Source: Marinilabiliaceae bacterium UBA5488
Lineage (GTDB): Bacteria > Bacteroidota > Bacteroidia > Bacteroidales > Marinilabiliaceae
DNA: 39,066 bases
Assembly: GCA_002427105.1 (NCBI GenBank)
Contig: DIPM01000037.1
Span: 1 to 39,066 of the forward strand
Direction: 5' to 3'
Shown: positions 9,370 to 17,393 of the stretch, in pieces
Position numbering within the stretch: position 1 is the first letter of the stretch
Layout of the letters: each line of letters opens with the position of its first letter
Position numbers and translations under genes: made by a program
The notes under the pieces: model-generated
Databases searched by the model: none
Told to the model about the DNA's origin: nothing
What the model saw: only the letters and a program-made list of their open reading frames with translations

Positions 9370-9573
9370 ATGAAAAAAGTGTTTTTTGGATTGTTTACTC
9401 TGGCATTACTGTCGGCCTGTGGTGGCGGGGGGCAAAAGGCCGCGGAAAAAGAGTCGCGGGAACTAATTAACCTGGAACAGTCAACCGAGAAGCTGGAAGA
9501 AGTTTTGGAGTCGGCTGAGCTTGAGCTTGAAGAGGCGCAGAGCGAAATTGATTCATTGTTGAACGGGCTTTAA
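9370..9573 (+). CDS. Small coiled-coil lipoprotein
   Basis: A 67-residue lipoprotein: short signal peptide with lipobox LLSAC (Cys17), a Gly-rich linker, then one continuous Glu/Leu/Lys-rich amphipathic helix with heptad character (about residues 28-65). The size recalls Lpp-like murein lipoproteins, but there is no C-terminal lysine for peptidoglycan linkage; it ends in Asn-Gly-Leu. An alternative ATG two codons upstream (9364) adds only Met-Thr. It lies 73 bases after the DUF4139 gene and 9 bases before the next gene, so it is co-transcribed. I do not recognise a named family; a periplasmic spacer or oligomerisation role is only inference. Confidence 0.75.
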   Translation: MKKVFFGLFTLALLSACGGGGQKAAEKESRELINLEQSTEKLEEVLESAELELEEAQSEIDSLLNGL

Positions 9574-9582
9574 AACTTTATT

Positions 9583-10215
9583 ATGAAAAAGATATCTGTA
9601 TTGATGTTGGCACTTGTCTTGGGTGTCTCTTTTGCTTTTGCGCAGGGTCAGGGAAAAGGCAAGGGTTTGATGAAGAAAACTGAACAAGCTGCTGAAAAGA
9701 CTGCTGAGGAAGTGAAAGAAGCAGCTGAGGTGGTGGCTGAGGAGGCCGAAGAAGCAGCCGAGGCGGTGGCTGAAGAAGCTGAGGACTTGTATGAGCGGGA
9801 AAAAGATAAGGTGAAAGGGAAAGACAAGGATCAGGAAAAGGTTAAAGGAAAAGCTGAAAAGGCTGAAAAGGCTGAAAAAGGTCGGGATAAGGAAATTACC
9901 GGCAGAGAGTTTGGGCAACAACGTGCAGCCGAAGCCCGTCAGCGTGCTGAGGAGCGCCGTACTGAGGCCGGTAAAAAACTGGAAGAACAAGAGCGTATGG
10001 TGCAAAGCAATGAAGAGCGAATTGCTGAAGCCAAGGAGCGTGTGAAGCAGCAAAGGGAGAAGGGTGAGATTTCTGCCGGGGAAGCAGCAGAGCGCAATGA
10101 GCGTATTCAACAGGCAGAGGAGCGCGTAGAGCAAATGCGCGAAGCTGTGCGTGAGCGCCGCACCCGGGTGGAAGAATTGGGTAAGGAGATGGAAGGGATT
10201 GTTCAGCCCGAATAG
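9583..10215 (+). CDS. Exported Glu/Lys/Ala-rich coiled-coil protein
   Basis: A 210-residue protein with a clear signal peptide (cleavage near SFAFAQ, residue 21) followed by almost uninterrupted charged helix. Residues 31-70 are Ala/Glu repeats (EEAEEAAEAVAEEAE type). Residues 71-105 are Lys/Glu/Asp repeats (GKAEKAEKAEKG). Residues 107-205 are Arg/Glu/Gln-rich coiled coil. There are no cysteines and no enzyme motif. It resembles LEA-like or apolipoprotein-like helical periplasmic proteins in composition only. It is the last gene of the three-gene envelope operon and is followed 49 bases later by a strong terminator. Function is unknown. The repetitive GC-rich coding bias creates a long antisense open frame, which I regard as an artefact. 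Confidence 0.8.
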   Translation: MKKISVLMLALVLGVSFAFAQGQGKGKGLMKKTEQAAEKTAEEVKEAAEVVAEEAEEAAEAVAEEAEDLYEREKDKVKGKDKDQEKVKGKAEKAEKAEKGRDKEITGREFGQQRAAEARQRAEERRTEAGKKLEEQERMVQSNEERIAEAKERVKQQREKGEISAGEAAERNERIQQAEERVEQMREAVRERRTRVEELGKEMEGIVQPE

Positions 10216-10264
10216 ATTGCTATAGTTAGCGCCCTTTCATAAGGCCTTGAGCTATAAAAAAAGC

Positions 10265-10302
10265 AAGAGCCGCAAGATCGAGTTGATCTTGCGGCTCTTT
10301 TT
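10265..10302 (+). terminator. Strong rho-independent terminator after the envelope operon
   Basis: A perfect 15-bp stem (10265-10279 with 10285-10299; arms AAGAGCCGCAAGATC and its complement) with a 5-base loop, followed by T residues through 10302. Its upstream arm is preceded by an A-rich stretch. Confidence 0.9.
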
Positions 10303-10541
10303 GGTGGATGCTGTAGTGCGTGTTTATTATTCTCCTTTCTCCTGCCGATGGTTCGGGAAATTATTATCCACCACATTAGCCGTCATTTTTCCAACTTTTA
10401 TCTATTAGTCCACCCAAATTATCTAAGAATCCGCTATGTTAAGAATGGTTAAATTTAACTTTACACTCTGTAAAATTCATTTGTAAATCTTTTGATGTGT
10501 ATAAAACTGTTTAGTGATTAACAACAGATAAATTTAATTCT
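10303..10541 (+). promoter_or_regulatory. Non-coding leader and promoter region of the SusCD operon
   Basis: From the end of the helical-protein gene at 10215 to the ATG at 10542 there are 326 non-coding bases. The first part holds the terminator. The remainder is AT-rich and contains the second AATCCGCTAT element (10428-10437) and a -7-like TTCATTTG (10476-10483, one mismatch to TAnnTTTG). No -33 element is obvious. An 8-bp inverted repeat (10302-10309/10366-10373) is too widely spaced to interpret. I see no small gene here. Confidence 0.5.
10428..10437 (+). promoter_or_regulatory. Candidate HTCS operator, copy 2 (AATCCGCTAT)
   Basis: Identical to 4559-4568. It is 38 bases before the -7-like TTCATTTG and 104 bases before the start codon at 10542; the first copy has 39 and 103. 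The matched geometry at both PUL promoters suggests binding by the same activator. Exact operator boundaries cannot be set from two copies. Confidence 0.4.
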
Positions 10542-12257
10542 ATGAAAACAACAAAACTGATTAGAGGAGCACTATTCGTGGCAGTTTTGGCAATCTTTGC
10601 CTTATTTGGTTGCGAAAAGCTGGAACCTTATTCCATTGATGCGCCGTCTGACCTGCAAAGCAAAATTGATTCAATTGCTGCCGAAAAGGCCAAACAGTCA
10701 ACCGGCGATACTACTTACATTGATATTGCCACCGCTTTTGTGGGAGCCGACGACAACAGTTCGGGATGGTGGACTGCTTTCTCCGACTATTTTACGGTTC
10801 CCGCGAACAAACTCCTAACCATCAGATTTGTGAACCATGGAACAGGGGTAAACAACTGGAACAACTGGAACCTGGCTGTTGTTAATGAGGTAGCCGACCG
10901 TGATGCAGATGGTTATGCCGAGTATTTTGTTCTTCGCTCCGATGCTTACGGCTGGGGAGGAACTATGGTGGATGAGGGTTATGCCTTCGACCTGACCATG
11001 GTTTCGCACAACTATGCTGAAGCCAGCGATGAAGAAGATTTTTGGGCAGATTGGCGTGCCACTATGCAAGGGGCTATGGTTACTCTTGAAGTGGATCACT
11101 CAGTCAGCGGGAATGTGTTTGTTACTGCTACGGCTGTTGGGACCAACGGGAAAGAGTTGGTGATGACTTACCAGCAACCCGTTTCGGCAACAAAAGATAT
11201 TGTGGCATTTTTGGTTGCAGATGCAAGTCATTTTGAGATGAAAGAGGCTTATTTGATTCCTTCCAAAGTGGCTGTTTTAGAAGATGTTGAAGCCTCAAGC
11301 ATTGAGGTGAGCAATGCTCCGGAGTTTGTTGAGCAGGGAAGCGATGACTTTTGGGGAGATGCAGTGGCAACCGTTACCTTTGCTGATGGTTCTTCTACTG
11401 AAGTGGATACTGCCGACATTACTTTTGCGGTTATTCCTGAAATGTCAACACTTGGAAAGAAGACTGTGCTTGTTGCCTACAGCAAGACAAAGCAAGGGAA
11501 ATTTGGCCCGGCCGTATCAACATTCTACACATTTGAGGTGACCAATCCGGTGGTCAGTTTGGAAATTACTACTATGCCGGAGCATACTGAATACTATTTC
11601 TTTGGTGAAGAGCCGGTTCCTTTCAATACTAAGGGACTTGTCGTAACTGCCACTTACTCGGATGCTACGACTGCCATTTTGGCCAATGCCAATCTTGAGT
11701 TTGCTAAGATTCCGGCTGTTGCAGGAACTCAGAATGCAGTTATTTCCTATGTAGGTACTATTAGCACGGTAACTGTGAATTGCCCGGTAACCATGATAGA
11801 GGGTATTGCTAAAATAGGCTTATATGATCTTTCTACCCCGTGGTGGTCAGCTTTCTCCGAAAACTACACTGTTGCCTCCGGCCAGAGCAAAACTATTACT
11901 ATGCATTGCTACTCTGATAATGTTAATGGCTGGCACAGTCCGGCTACAATTCTGCGAAAAGCCGACCTTGTGGAGTATGCTGTGGTTCGTATGGACAATT
12001 TTGGATGGGGCGATGGATATGCTAGTGCAACATTAACCAACGACTGGAACTTTGATGTGCTTGCTTCCAACATAAATGGCTCAAAAATCGTCATTACTGT
12101 GACCAATAATGGGGATAATACCGCAGATGTTCTTTACAATGTGACCCATGTAAACGGTGAAACTCACTTTCAGAAGTACGAGGGCCTTACTGTTGATAGT
12201 TCTGATTTGACTTATGCAATAGTCCTGGAGAAATCATACGTTGTATTAGTAGAATAA
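10542..12257 (+). CDS. Surface glycan-binding-like lipoprotein with duplicated outer modules and two Ig-like domains
   Basis: A 571-residue lipoprotein with its lipobox at Cys24 (LFGCEK). Two similar modules lie at each end: residues 57-245 (WWTAFSDYFTV, NWNNWN, YFVLRSDAYGWGG) and 424-571 (WWSAFSENYTV, NGWHSP, YAVVRMDNFGWGD). Between them are two bacterial Ig-like (group 3 style) domains at about 250-333 and 336-418, typical spacers. The paired Trp/Tyr-rich modules look like carbohydrate-binding domains, but I do not recognise a CBM family. It is first in the SusCD operon, 25 bases before susC, whereas surface glycan-binding proteins usually follow susD. An outer-membrane arabinan-binding role is inferred from context. 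No catalytic motif is visible. Confidence 0.75.
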   Translation: MKTTKLIRGALFVAVLAIFALFGCEKLEPYSIDAPSDLQSKIDSIAAEKAKQSTGDTTYIDIATAFVGADDNSSGWWTAFSDYFTVPANKLLTIRFVNHGTGVNNWNNWNLAVVNEVADRDADGYAEYFVLRSDAYGWGGTMVDEGYAFDLTMVSHNYAEASDEEDFWADWRATMQGAMVTLEVDHSVSGNVFVTATAVGTNGKELVMTYQQPVSATKDIVAFLVADASHFEMKEAYLIPSKVAVLEDVEASSIEVSNAPEFVEQGSDDFWGDAVATVTFADGSSTEVDTADITFAVIPEMSTLGKKTVLVAYSKTKQGKFGPAVSTFYTFEVTNPVVSLEITTMPEHTEYYFFGEEPVPFNTKGLVVTATYSDATTAILANANLEFAKIPAVAGTQNAVISYVGTISTVTVNCPVTMIEGIAKIGLYDLSTPWWSAFSENYTVASGQSKTITMHCYSDNVNGWHSPATILRKADLVEYAVVRMDNFGWGDGYASATLTNDWNFDVLASNINGSKIVITVTNNGDNTADVLYNVTHVNGETHFQKYEGLTVDSSDLTYAIVLEKSYVVLVE

Positions 12258-12282
12258 TCATTAAGACAAAAATTATAGAATT

Positions 12283-15200
12283 ATGAAATATAAATTTTTA
12301 ATTCTGTCGGCATTACTGATGTTTACATCGGCAAGGTACGCAGAGGCTAAGGACAATGTTGAACAGTTGTTGATGACACAAGCAACTGAGATTACTGTTA
12401 AAGGTATGGTCATTGATGATTACGGAGCCCCGCTTCCTGGGGCTACCGTTCAGCAACGGGGTACTACCCAGGGCAGCATAACTGATATTGACGGGAATTT
12501 TTCACTTACTCTTCCTTCGGATGCAGTACTTCTAATTTCATTTGTGGGATCTAAAACCGTTGAGCTAAATGTGGACGGTCGCACTAATCTTGGGGTAATC
12601 ACGCTGGTATCTGACTTTCTGGAATTAGAACAAGTGGTTGTAATTGGTTACGGAACTCAGCGTAAGGTTGACCTTACCGGTTCGGTTGCAGTGGTCAACA
12701 CCGATGAGATGAAGAAAGTTTCACACTCGAATATCTCAACGATGTTGGAAGGGAAAATAGCAGGTGTGCAAATTACTTCAGACGGACAGCCAGGAGCCGA
12801 CCCTACCGTGCGTATTCGTGGAATTGGTTCCTTTGGAAGTACCGCTCCTCTTTATGTAGTGGATGGTGTGCCCATGGGCACAACCATACGCGACTTTTCG
12901 CCCAACGACATTGAAAGCCTTCAGGTGTTGAAGGATGCATCTGCCGCCGCTATTTATGGTTCACGTGCCGCCAACGGGGTGGTTATCATCACCACCAAGC
13001 AGGGTTCGAAGAACGCAGCCATGAAAATTGACTATAGCGGATATTATGGTGTGGACCAGGTGACGGAGGGCGTGTATGATGTGATGGACGCCACTCAATA
13101 TGGTCAGTACATTACCATGGCCTTTCAAAACAGTGGCATGGAGGTTCCTGCCGGGTATAATCCCGCAAGCCCGAAGTACCTCGATCCCAATGTGGTAAAT
13201 ACGAATTGGTTCGATGAGGCTTTCAAAACAGGTGTCCGCCAGAATCACAACCTCAACATCTCAGGAGGTGGTGAAAACAACACTTATAATATTGGCCTCG
13301 ACTATTATAGCCAGGAGGGAACCATGGTAGGTGCCGGACCCAATTTTGACCGTTACACCGCCCGCATCAATAATACCATGGAGGTTAAGTTTATCAAAAT
13401 TCAAACCAATATTGTATATAGTCACAGCGATCAGGACAATATGGCGCTTAGTAACGCCAATGAGTACGTGCAGGGCCTTTATGGTCAGCAATTTCCGGTA
13501 ATGGCTTCAGCGCTGATTACCCCGCCAACCATCAAGGCTTATGATCAATCGACCTGGGTGCTGGACGACAAGATTTCGGCAGCCTCGGAATACCAGTACG
13601 ATTCCTTTGGCTATGGTACTTATTATGACGACGTTCATGGCGATTTGCGGGTGACCAACGTTCTGCTTACCAATGGTCTTTTAGAAAGGAATTCCGTTGT
13701 TGATCGCATTGTGGCTTCGGGTTCGGCAAAGGTTGATCTTTTTGGCATGGTTGGCCGCCAGAGTGCCAATCACAAGTTTGATTACAACCTTAACTTGTCG
13801 TACAGCAAAACCACGGTAAAGGATTTCACTTTTGTGCCTGCATTTATCCAGAGTACTACCAACTATTTGCCAAAAAGCAATGAGCGGCTAACTCAGGAAT
13901 ATCGTGGCTATAGCGCTTCCCTTATCGAAAATTTTGTCAACTATGATGGTAATTTTGGAAGCCATCACGTCAACGTACTGGCTGGCCAGACCTTTGAGCA
14001 CAACATGCATCACAGACTGACAGGTGAAGGGGTTAATATGCCTGAGCCCTACTATTTGCAAGTAGGCAATGCTGAGGAGACATCGGCAGAGACTTATGAA
14101 AGCGAAGATTTGCTGGCCTCGTATATCGGCCGTATTAACTACGATTTTGATCAAAAATACCTTCTGTCGGTAACCGCCCGTCGCGATGGGTCAAGCCGTC
14201 TATCGGTAGATCGTTCAGAGTTCTTTCAGTCGGTTTCTGCCGGATGGCGCATCGAACGTGAGAGCTTCTTCCCGATAGACCCATCGACCATCAGTCTTTT
14301 TAAAGTGCGCGGTAGCTATGGTGAACTTGGTAACGATACCAACTTAGGCCCTTATGAATACATGGGAGTTATGCAGAGGGGCGACTATACTTATAGTTAT
14401 GACAATAACAAAGTCACTGGTTCGTCTATTTCTTACTATGTAAACCCGGCTCTGCGGTGGGAAAAGAAGAAAACCCTTGACATTGGTTTGGATTTAGCCA
14501 TGTTCAACAATCAACTGGAATTTGCTTTCGACTGGTATGAGGCTACCTCCGAGGATTTGCATTATGATGTGCCGGTTCCGGTTAGTGCAGGTGTTACCAA
14601 TGAATTTGTTAAGATGAATGCGGCAACCATGGTCAACTCTGGTCTTGAATTCATGCTTACCTATCGCAATTTTGAAAGTCCTGTAAAGTTTGAAGTCTCA
14701 GCCAACTTTTCAACCCTCAACAATGAAGTGACCAATCTTGGCGTTTCAGGCGACTCGCGGCTCGATGGTAACTATAGGACAGAGGTGGGGCGTGAAGTTG
14801 GAGAGTTCTATGGCTATGTTTATAAAGGGATTTTTCAGTCGCAGGAGGAAATTGACAACTATGTGAACTCAAACGGAGATTTTGTTAACAGACCCGATGC
14901 CCAACCTGGAGATGTTATATACGAAGACATTGCTTCGGCCGATGGTACAGTGGATGAGTTTGGTAACCCGGTACCCGACGGTGAAATCACCGATGCCGAC
15001 CGAAGAATTTTGGGGAGTGGTTTACCAGATGTTAATTTTGGCTTGAATGCCCGTGTGGAGTGGAATGGTTTTGACCTGAGTGTTTCAACATTTGGTGCTG
15101 CCGGATTTCAGGCGGTCGATTTTGTGGACGTTACTTTACGCGGCTCCTACCGTACCCTCAACAAAAGTGTGGACCTGCTGAATGCCTGGACACCTGAGAA

Positions 15201-15519
15201 TACGAATACCGATGTGCCCAGAGTGGCCTATAACCCACCGGGTTCAGTTACCAATGATTTGTTCAGCGACCGTTTTATTCAGGATGCCTCGTATCTGAAA
15301 ATTGCCAACATTACCTTGGGATATAACTTCCCTGACAGATGGTTTAATGGTTATATCAGTCGTGTTCGGGTGTATGCAACGGGTCAAAATCTGGCTACAA
15401 TATCCAAATACAAAGGTTATAATGTGGACTTTGCCGGAGGTGTTTTTACTCCAGGTTATAACTATGCCTCGTACCCAACACCACGAACTGTAATGTTTGG
15501 CGTAAACATGTCCTTCTAA
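12283..15519 (+). CDS. SusC-like TonB-dependent outer-membrane transporter
   Basis: A 1078-residue SusC/RagA-family porin that imports oligosaccharides into the periplasm with TonB energy. It has a signal peptide (cleavage near residue 22) and a carboxypeptidase-D-like beta-sandwich at about 38-112 (VKGMVIDDYGAPLPGATV). The family signature VVVIGYGTQ follows at about 118-126, then a plug domain at about 127-240 (LYVVDGVP, VLKDASAAAIYGSRAANGVV), and a long beta-barrel ending in the terminal Phe of FGVNMSF. Length and all signatures are standard. It lies 25 bases after the glycan-binding lipoprotein and 25 bases before susD, in one operon. The imported ligand is inferred to be arabino-oligosaccharide from the flanking GH43 genes. 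Confidence 0.97.
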   Translation: MKYKFLILSALLMFTSARYAEAKDNVEQLLMTQATEITVKGMVIDDYGAPLPGATVQQRGTTQGSITDIDGNFSLTLPSDAVLLISFVGSKTVELNVDGRTNLGVITLVSDFLELEQVVVIGYGTQRKVDLTGSVAVVNTDEMKKVSHSNISTMLEGKIAGVQITSDGQPGADPTVRIRGIGSFGSTAPLYVVDGVPMGTTIRDFSPNDIESLQVLKDASAAAIYGSRAANGVVIITTKQGSKNAAMKIDYSGYYGVDQVTEGVYDVMDATQYGQYITMAFQNSGMEVPAGYNPASPKYLDPNVVNTNWFDEAFKTGVRQNHNLNISGGGENNTYNIGLDYYSQEGTMVGAGPNFDRYTARINNTMEVKFIKIQTNIVYSHSDQDNMALSNANEYVQGLYGQQFPVMASALITPPTIKAYDQSTWVLDDKISAASEYQYDSFGYGTYYDDVHGDLRVTNVLLTNGLLERNSVVDRIVASGSAKVDLFGMVGRQSANHKFDYNLNLSYSKTTVKDFTFVPAFIQSTTNYLPKSNERLTQEYRGYSASLIENFVNYDGNFGSHHVNVLAGQTFEHNMHHRLTGEGVNMPEPYYLQVGNAEETSAETYESEDLLASYIGRINYDFDQKYLLSVTARRDGSSRLSVDRSEFFQSVSAGWRIERESFFPIDPSTISLFKVRGSYGELGNDTNLGPYEYMGVMQRGDYTYSYDNNKVTGSSISYYVNPALRWEKKKTLDIGLDLAMFNNQLEFAFDWYEATSEDLHYDVPVPVSAGVTNEFVKMNAATMVNSGLEFMLTYRNFESPVKFEVSANFSTLNNEVTNLGVSGDSRLDGNYRTEVGREVGEFYGYVYKGIFQSQEEIDNYVNSNGDFVNRPDAQPGDVIYEDIASADGTVDEFGNPVPDGEITDADRRILGSGLPDVNFGLNARVEWNGFDLSVSTFGAAGFQAVDFVDVTLRGSYRTLNKSVDLLNAWTPENTNTDVPRVAYNPPGSVTNDLFSDRFIQDASYLKIANITLGYNFPDRWFNGYISRVRVYATGQNLATISKYKGYNVDFAGGVFTPGYNYASYPTPRTVMFGVNMSF

Positions 15520-15544
15520 AAGAACCATCTAAAAAAAGATTCAC

Positions 15545-17302
15545 ATGAAAAATATAAATATATTCATTATTGTTCTGGCACTCCTCACAGGCCTGACAGC
15601 CTGTGAGGACCAGCTGGATGTAGTTAACCCAAACAGTCAGACAACCTTCGATTTTGGCGATTCTGAGTCGGAACTCCAGGAGGCTGTGATCTCGTGTTAC
15701 AACCGTATTCGCCTCGAAGGCTCATTTGCCCGGGTGGGCTACACTTTGGATGCTGTTCGTGGCGATGAAGTCTGGAATTCGTCGCAGCAATGGTACTTGC
15801 CGTACGACAACCTCAATTCTCCGGGAACTACCGATATTGGTGATTTGTGGCCCTATCGCGACTGGTACCATGTTGTTAACCGGACCAACTTTGTTTTGTC
15901 AAAAGTCGATGGGGTTGAGATGTCGGAAGATGCTTATAATCAGATTGCCGGACAAGCGCTTTTTCTCAGGTCTTTGGCCTACTATCATTTGGCTACCTAC
16001 TACCAGACGGTTCCATTGATTACCGACTATGCCGATTACTCGGATATAAACACCATGTATGCTTCCAACAACACACAGGATGAGATTTTCGACCAAATAG
16101 AAGTGGATCTTGCCAAAGCGATGCAAATGTTGCCTTCACGTGATGAAGGAGGTGAATGGGCTAAAGGTCGCGCCACCAGCGGCGCAGCAGCCGGCTACAT
16201 GGCACGTGCCCTCATGTTCCGTCATAAGTTTGCTGAGGCCAATGTTATATTGAAGGACCTCATTGCCGGGACGTACGGACATTATGCCCTGACGGCCGAC
16301 TACGGTGATAATTTTAGAGAAGGGGCGGCCTACGAGAACAATGTGGAAAGTCTTTTTGAGGTCCAGTTTATGGACTATGGAACAGGAGGAACGGATGAGG
16401 AGTGGACGCCTGTAAATATTAGCTCGCAGGCCACTCAGGGACATGCGGTAGAGAGTAACTATGCATCCCAGGAACTGGGTAGCTGGGGCGACCTGGCTGG
16501 CTCTCCCTGGTTGTATAACCTTTTCAAAAAAGAAAGCTCCACAGATGGCCGTCTGGATCCTCGTTTGTACTGGACGCTGGTGACCTATGAAGATGAATAT
16601 GCCAACTATACTGATTTGGCAACTGCCGCTTATCCAAATGGAGATCCGCGCAGCAATATAGTTTATCAGGAAGAAATAACTGCAACGCCTCTTTCGAACA
16701 ATGCGCAGGGAGGAATATCCATTGCCAAGTTCACTAATGCCAGAAACAATATTTACGCCTCCATCACCAATGGATTGAAATGTGGTGTGAATCTCCGACT
16801 TATGCGGTATAGCGATGTTTTGCTCCGTGCCGCAGAGTGCGAAAATGAAATCAATGGTCCCAACCAATTGGCCATCGATTACATCAATGAAGTCCGCCGC
16901 CGTGTTGCCCTTGACGATCTTCAGCTTGAGGATTTCCCCACTGCTGATCATCTTTTTGAGCAAATAGCCAATGTTGAACGGCCTAAAGAATTTGGTTGCG
17001 AAAACGGACGTGGTATCGACTTGCTGCGTTGGGGTTTCTTTTATGATGAAGCCCGATTGAATCAATTGGTAAAACATGGTTACTATAAACTCGATGGCAC
17101 AGCCTCTACAGAAGAATTAACGGCTGAAACAGCCAGCGGTTCATCCTTCCAATATTATTACAAGGGGCATGAGTATTTCCCGATTTTTCAAAACACCCTC
17201 AATGCCAATCCCAATTTGAAGGGTAATTCGGCCAATAAAAATGAAGATAATGGACCAGCTTTCAGAGAAAAATGGAATGTGCGTCCAGTGGTAGATTTGT
17301 AG
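15545..17302 (+). CDS. SusD-like starch/glycan-binding lipoprotein (RagB/SusD family)
   Basis: A 585-residue outer-membrane lipoprotein that caps the SusC channel and captures oligosaccharide. The signal peptide ends at Cys20 (LTACEDQ), with acidic residues after the lipid cysteine as in surface-exported Bacteroidetes lipoproteins. SusD features include the N-terminal VVNPNSQTTFDF segment, the TPR-like helical region around residues 135-240 (AGQALFLRSLAYYHLATYY; ARALMFRHKFAEA) and the C-terminal motifs LRYSDVLLRAAECENEI-like and ERPKEFGCENGRGIDLLRWG. It is co-transcribed with susC 25 bases upstream. A stable hairpin follows the stop codon, which may set the level of the downstream GH43 message. 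Confidence 0.96.
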   Translation: MKNINIFIIVLALLTGLTACEDQLDVVNPNSQTTFDFGDSESELQEAVISCYNRIRLEGSFARVGYTLDAVRGDEVWNSSQQWYLPYDNLNSPGTTDIGDLWPYRDWYHVVNRTNFVLSKVDGVEMSEDAYNQIAGQALFLRSLAYYHLATYYQTVPLITDYADYSDINTMYASNNTQDEIFDQIEVDLAKAMQMLPSRDEGGEWAKGRATSGAAAGYMARALMFRHKFAEANVILKDLIAGTYGHYALTADYGDNFREGAAYENNVESLFEVQFMDYGTGGTDEEWTPVNISSQATQGHAVESNYASQELGSWGDLAGSPWLYNLFKKESSTDGRLDPRLYWTLVTYEDEYANYTDLATAAYPNGDPRSNIVYQEEITATPLSNNAQGGISIAKFTNARNNIYASITNGLKCGVNLRLMRYSDVLLRAAECENEINGPNQLAIDYINEVRRRVALDDLQLEDFPTADHLFEQIANVERPKEFGCENGRGIDLLRWGFFYDEARLNQLVKHGYYKLDGTASTEELTAETASGSSFQYYYKGHEYFPIFQNTLNANPNLKGNSANKNEDNGPAFREKWNVRPVVDL

Positions 17303-17325
17303 TGTAAGAGCAAATCAGGTAAAAT

Positions 17326-17374
17326 AGAAACTTCCTTAACAGCCTAACGTAAGTGGGTTGGTGGGGAAGTTTCT
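17326..17374 (+). promoter_or_regulatory. Intercistronic hairpin between susD and GH43
   Basis: AGAAACTTCC (17326-17335) and GGAAGTTTCT (17365-17374) are perfect complements, and G-U/A-U pairs can extend the stem by three. The loop is about 23 bases and contains TAACGTAA, a motif that recurs just after the stem. No T-run follows, so this is not a canonical terminator. It could be an RNA-stability or attenuation element lowering the downstream gene relative to susCD. Confidence 0.5.
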
Positions 17375-17393
17375 TAACGTAAACTTAGCAGAC

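Noticed and set aside
9553..10134. A 193-codon Leu/Phe/Ser-rich open frame antisense to the helical-protein gene
   Set aside because: Its composition is the mirror of the Glu/Lys/Ala repeats on the sense strand, and it would run through the small lipoprotein stop region with no promoter.
10302..10373. Inverted repeat TGGTGGAT/ATCCACCA as a mobile-element boundary
   Set aside because: 8-bp arms 56 bases apart, partly inside a terminator's tail, with no target duplication; chance is sufficient.
16136..17077. A 313-codon open frame antisense to susD
   Set aside because: It overlaps a secure SusD gene completely, has no recognisable domain or start context, and reads as a codon-usage shadow.
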